8,400 bases of DNA from Sphingobacteriaceae bacterium (lineage in GTDB: Bacteria > Bacteroidota > Bacteroidia > Sphingobacteriales > Sphingobacteriaceae), in assembly GCA_947460275.1 (NCBI GenBank), contig CANHHZ010000087.1, forward strand, positions 1 to 8,400, written 5' to 3'. The notes below the pieces were generated by a model that did not search any database, was not told the origin of the DNA, and saw only the letters and a program-made list of their open reading frames with translations. The position numbers and the translations under genes are program-made. This document shows positions 6,688 to 8,400 of this stretch, one piece after another; position 1 is the stretch's first letter; each line of letters starts with the position of its first letter.

Positions 6688-7351
6688 TCTAGCATTCGCT
6701 ATTATTTTTGTTGCCCAATTAATTGTCGAGTGGAATGGACTAACAGTTGTTAATTACATCACCAAGCCCTTAATTACCATTTCTTTGATGGTTTATTACG
6801 TAACGCATACCCAACTAAAAGGAAAATTTGCTAAGAAAATATTTTTTGGTTTGCTATTTGGTTTAGCAGGCGATTGTTTTTTAATGCTGCTCAATCAAAA
6901 CGCTTCGTTTTTTATATTTGGTTTGTTGTCTTTTTTAATAGGACATTTGTTTTACGTTAGCGCTTTTTATCTAGATTTTAAATCCAATCCTGTAATTCAA
7001 AAAATGACATCAAGAATTGCTTTGATTGTTTTTGGTATATTTTGTACAAGTTTTTATCTCTATATGCGCCCTTATTTGGGCGATTTAAAAATCCCTGTTT
7101 TAGTATATGCTTTTGTAATTTCACTAATGGCCATTATGGCGGTAAACAGAAGGGGACGAGTAAATACTTTAAGTTTTAACCTTATTTTTTGTGGAGCATT
7201 GGCATTTTTAGTCTCCGACTCATTATTGGCGGCAAATAAGTTTGTAGGTGCTTTTAATTTTTCGGGAATTGCCATAATGGCAACCTATATGCTAGCACAA
7301 TACTTAATTACCATGGGCGCTGTGCAACGTAACTTTAAACCTATTTCATAG
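6662..7351 (+). CDS. YhhN/TMEM86 family lysoplasmalogenase-like membrane protein
   Basis: A 229-residue protein with about eight hydrophobic helices and the conserved polar residues of the YhhN family: KP at 35-36, Asp71 in GLAGDCFLML, GHLFYVSAF (94-102) with His95, SDSLLAANKF (185-194) with Asp186 and Lys193, and TYMLAQYLITMG at the C-terminus. The two aspartates facing the membrane core are thought to be catalytic. Characterised relatives (human TMEM86B, Legionella YhhN) cleave the vinyl-ether bond of lysoplasmalogens to release a fatty aldehyde. The start ATG lies 26 bases inside the preceding AGMO-like gene in another frame, so translation is probably coupled. The stop codon lies within a 10-base sequence that is duplicated in the palindrome just downstream. 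Family assignment is solid; enzymatic activity in this organism is inferred. Confidence 0.87.
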   Translation: MLKKNWLFSLAFAIIFVAQLIVEWNGLTVVNYITKPLITISLMVYYVTHTQLKGKFAKKIFFGLLFGLAGDCFLMLLNQNASFFIFGLLSFLIGHLFYVSAFYLDFKSNPVIQKMTSRIALIVFGIFCTSFYLYMRPYLGDLKIPVLVYAFVISLMAIMAVNRRGRVNTLSFNLIFCGALAFLVSDSLLAANKFVGAFNFSGIAIMATYMLAQYLITMGAVQRNFKPIS

Positions 7352-7365
7352 CCAATTTCATAGCC
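7344..7365 (+). repeat. Tandem 10-base repeat across the yhhN stop codon
   Basis: TTTCATAGCC occurs at 7344-7353 and again at 7356-7365, two bases apart. The first copy contains the TAG stop of the lysoplasmalogenase gene, and the second is the outer left arm of the palindrome upstream of the transposase. It may mark the left boundary of the mobile element. Confidence 0.6.
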
Positions 7366-7391
7366 TTGGGTTTAAAACCAAGGCTATGAAA
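7356..7391. repeat. REP-like palindrome upstream of the transposase
   Basis: Arms TTTCATAGCCTTGG (7356-7369) and CCAAGGCTATGAAA (7378-7391) are perfect 14-base inverted copies. The centre GTTTAAAA continues the symmetry apart from one G/A mismatch (7370/7377). It shares the half-site YATAGNCWWGGGTTT with the two palindromes after the transposase gene. There is no T-run after it, so it is not a classic terminator, although as RNA it would fold at the 3' end of the yhhN transcript. Confidence 0.85.
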
Positions 7392-7419
7392 ACATCTACC
7401 ACCTAAGAACGCATTACCT

Positions 7420-7854
7420 ATGCCGCAATCATTTAACAAAATCTCGATTCATGCCGTTTGGGAAACTAAAGAAAGAACTCCGCTTATTCATTCGAGTGTT
7501 GAACAAAAAGTATATAAATTTATTAGCAATCAACTGCGAGAAATTGGTTGTCCTGTGAGGATAATAAATGGAATGCCCGATCATATCCATTGTTTATTCT
7601 TACTCAACCCACAAAAATCTATTGCTGAAGTGATTAAACAAATTAAAGGAAGCAGTTCGCATTACATTAACCACAACAATCTCATTTCCGAAAAATTTTC
7701 TTGGCAAAATGGATATGCAGCGTTTTCTGTATCTGCCTCGGTTGTAGAAAAGGTGTTCTTATATATTGAAAATCAAAAATTGCACCACCGTAAAAATACA
7801 TATGATCAAGAGGTTGATGATTTCTTAAAGCTTTATGGGGTTGAAGCACAATAG
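7420..7854 (+). CDS. REP-associated/IS200-like tyrosine transposase (Y1_Tnp, HUH family)
   Basis: A 144-residue single-domain Y1 transposase. The HUH motif is His55-Ile-His57 in GMPDHIHCLF, and the catalytic tyrosine is Tyr115 in FLYIENQKLHH, with Gln119 four residues later, the same Tyr-Gln spacing as Tyr127-Gln131 of IS608 TnpA. The N-terminal ISIHAVWETK and the WQNGYAAFSVS segment are also typical. Such enzymes nick and join single-stranded DNA at hairpins; IS200/IS605 members transpose, while REP-associated members appear to spread short palindromes. No TnpB or serine-recombinase partner is present. Related palindromes lie 28 bases before the start and 43 bases after the stop. All catalytic residues are intact and the frame is open, so it looks functional. 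Whether it is a mobile IS or a resident RAYT cannot be decided from one copy. Confidence 0.92.
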   Translation: MPQSFNKISIHAVWETKERTPLIHSSVEQKVYKFISNQLREIGCPVRIINGMPDHIHCLFLLNPQKSIAEVIKQIKGSSSHYINHNNLISEKFSWQNGYAAFSVSASVVEKVFLYIENQKLHHRKNTYDQEVDDFLKLYGVEAQ

Positions 7855-7866
7855 AATGAGTTTAAC

Positions 7867-7884
7867 AAATGGATAAATCCATTT
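7867..7884. repeat. Small hairpin after the transposase gene
   Basis: AAATGGAT (7867-7874) and ATCCATTT (7877-7884) are perfect inverted copies around AA, 12 bases after the transposase stop, followed by TTAGTTT. It is AT-rich with no good T-run, so it is a weak terminator at best. It does not share the GGGTTT core of the neighbouring palindromes. Confidence 0.45.
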
Positions 7885-7897
7885 TAGTTTCACATCC

Positions 7898-7935
7898 AAA
7901 CCATAGGCATGGGTTTAAACCCATGCCTATGGTTT
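7898..7935. repeat. Perfect 38-base REP-like palindrome downstream of the transposase
   Basis: The left arm AAACCATAGGCATGGGTTT (7898-7916) is followed with no spacer by its exact reverse complement (7917-7935). The core GGGTTTAAACCC and the outer CATAG/CTATG are shared with the upstream palindrome. It lies between the convergent transposase and minus-strand genes and directly abuts the next palindrome. Confidence 0.92.
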
Positions 7936-7979
7936 ATATCTCTATAGACTAGGGTTTCAACCCTAGGCTATAGAGATAT
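7936..7979. repeat. Second REP-like palindrome, back-to-back with the first
   Basis: Arms 7936-7956 and 7959-7979 are 21 bases each, pairing at 20 positions (single A/G mismatch at 7948/7967) around a TC centre. The inner arm is CTAGGGTT/AACCCTAG and the outer arm ATATCTCTATAG. It has the half-site TATAGACTAGGGTTT and ends 8 bases before the stop of the convergent minus-strand gene. Confidence 0.9.
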
Positions 7980-7987
7980 GAAATAAA

Positions 7988-8392
7988 TTAAACAATCATT
8001 ACTCCTGGTTTATTGACAATTGGAATTTTGATGATGTTATTTTCGATAATGCTTTCGGGTAAGAAGATGAATTTCTTGTCGTAAATGTCTTTGCCAATGT
8101 AATAGCTCAACCAATATTCGTTGGTGAGGCCAAAAACTTGCGGGTCTATCGCTTCTACGGCGGCAAAAGATTGTGCCTCAACATCGCCAATAAAATGCCT
8201 TAATAACGATGTTTTTACTTCTTTGCCATCTTTTTCACCGTAACCCTTAGACGTGATAAATACGCTGGTTATCGGCTCATTTTTAAGGTTGAGAAGGTAA
8301 ACATTCCAATTTTTTACCTCAGGCGTTTCGCTCATTAGCACCACCGCGATGGCTATATCTTCAACTTTGTTTTCTGGTAAATCTGCCTTCAT
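7988..8392 (-). CDS. Conserved hypothetical protein, 134 residues
   Basis: A complete open frame whose ATG is 8 bases from the right edge. The protein is soluble-looking, with no signal peptide, membrane helix or known catalytic motif. It has alternating beta-type segments: AIAVVLMSE, WNVYLLNLKNEPITSVFITSKGYG, YWLSYYIGKDIYDKKFIFLPESI and a hydrophobic end, IPIVNKPGVMIV. It contains a Gly/Lys-rich turn (KGYGEKDGKEVKTS) before LLRHF. It resembles, from memory, a small protein family of unknown function common in Sphingobacteriales and other Bacteroidota; I do not recognise a function. The gene is convergent with the transposase and its stop is 8 bases from the palindrome pair. Codon use and composition are like the rest of the window, so it appears to be native chromosomal sequence. 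Confidence 0.8.
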   Translation of the reverse strand: MKADLPENKVEDIAIAVVLMSETPEVKNWNVYLLNLKNEPITSVFITSKGYGEKDGKEVKTSLLRHFIGDVEAQSFAAVEAIDPQVFGLTNEYWLSYYIGKDIYDKKFIFLPESIIENNIIKIPIVNKPGVMIV

Positions 8393-8400
8393 TGATAAAA

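Noticed and set aside
7356..7979. CRISPR array
   Set aside because: The repeated units are palindromes of differing sequence with no regular spacers and no cas gene; they fit REP-like hairpins instead.
7898..7979. Bidirectional intrinsic terminator for the convergent genes
   Set aside because: The stems are strong but neither side is followed by a T-run of useful length, so classic termination is not supported, although a 3' end-stabilising role remains possible.

Overview
The window looks like chromosomal DNA from a member of the Bacteroidota, most likely Sphingobacteriaceae (Pedobacter-like). The reasons are the AT-rich sequence, start codons preceded by A/T-rich stretches without Shine-Dalgarno sites, a secreted GH92 mannosidase, a stand-alone RRM RNA-binding protein and the overall style of the proteins. 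The genus is an inference; no rRNA or other phylogenetic marker is present.

Left part, minus strand (1-3996): five genes run in one direction with gaps of only 3 to 19 bases, so they are probably one operon. In transcription order they are a KAT/YbdL-type PLP aminotransferase, a YafV/Nit2-type omega-amidase, a Tat-exported glycosylasparaginase, CutC, and the start of a secreted GH92 alpha-mannosidase that runs off the left edge. The first two form the known glutamine transaminase/omega-amidase pair (2-oxo acid salvage). Glycosylasparaginase and GH92 both act on Asn-linked glycans: GH92 trims mannose and glycosylasparaginase splits the GlcNAc-Asn bond. CutC sits between them.

Middle part, plus strand (4084-7351): a divergent YhhQ-family queuosine-precursor transporter; a 101-residue RRM protein followed by a clear intrinsic terminator; then two overlapping membrane-protein genes, an alkylglycerol-monooxygenase-like di-iron enzyme and a YhhN/TMEM86-family lysoplasmalogenase. 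The overlap and the shared substrate class suggest an ether-lipid cleavage operon.

Right part (7344-8400): a small HUH/Y1 transposase of the IS200/RAYT type lies between related palindromes, one before the gene and two back-to-back after it. The three palindromes share the half-site YATAGNCWWGGGTTT and vary in their stems mostly by compensatory changes, as expected for REP-like hairpins serving a resident REP-associated transposase. The window ends with a convergent minus-strand gene for a 134-residue protein of unknown function.

The items most worth follow-up are the transposase/palindrome module, CutC inside an N-glycan degradation operon, and the ether-lipid gene pair. No gene-free stretch exceeds about 180 bases.
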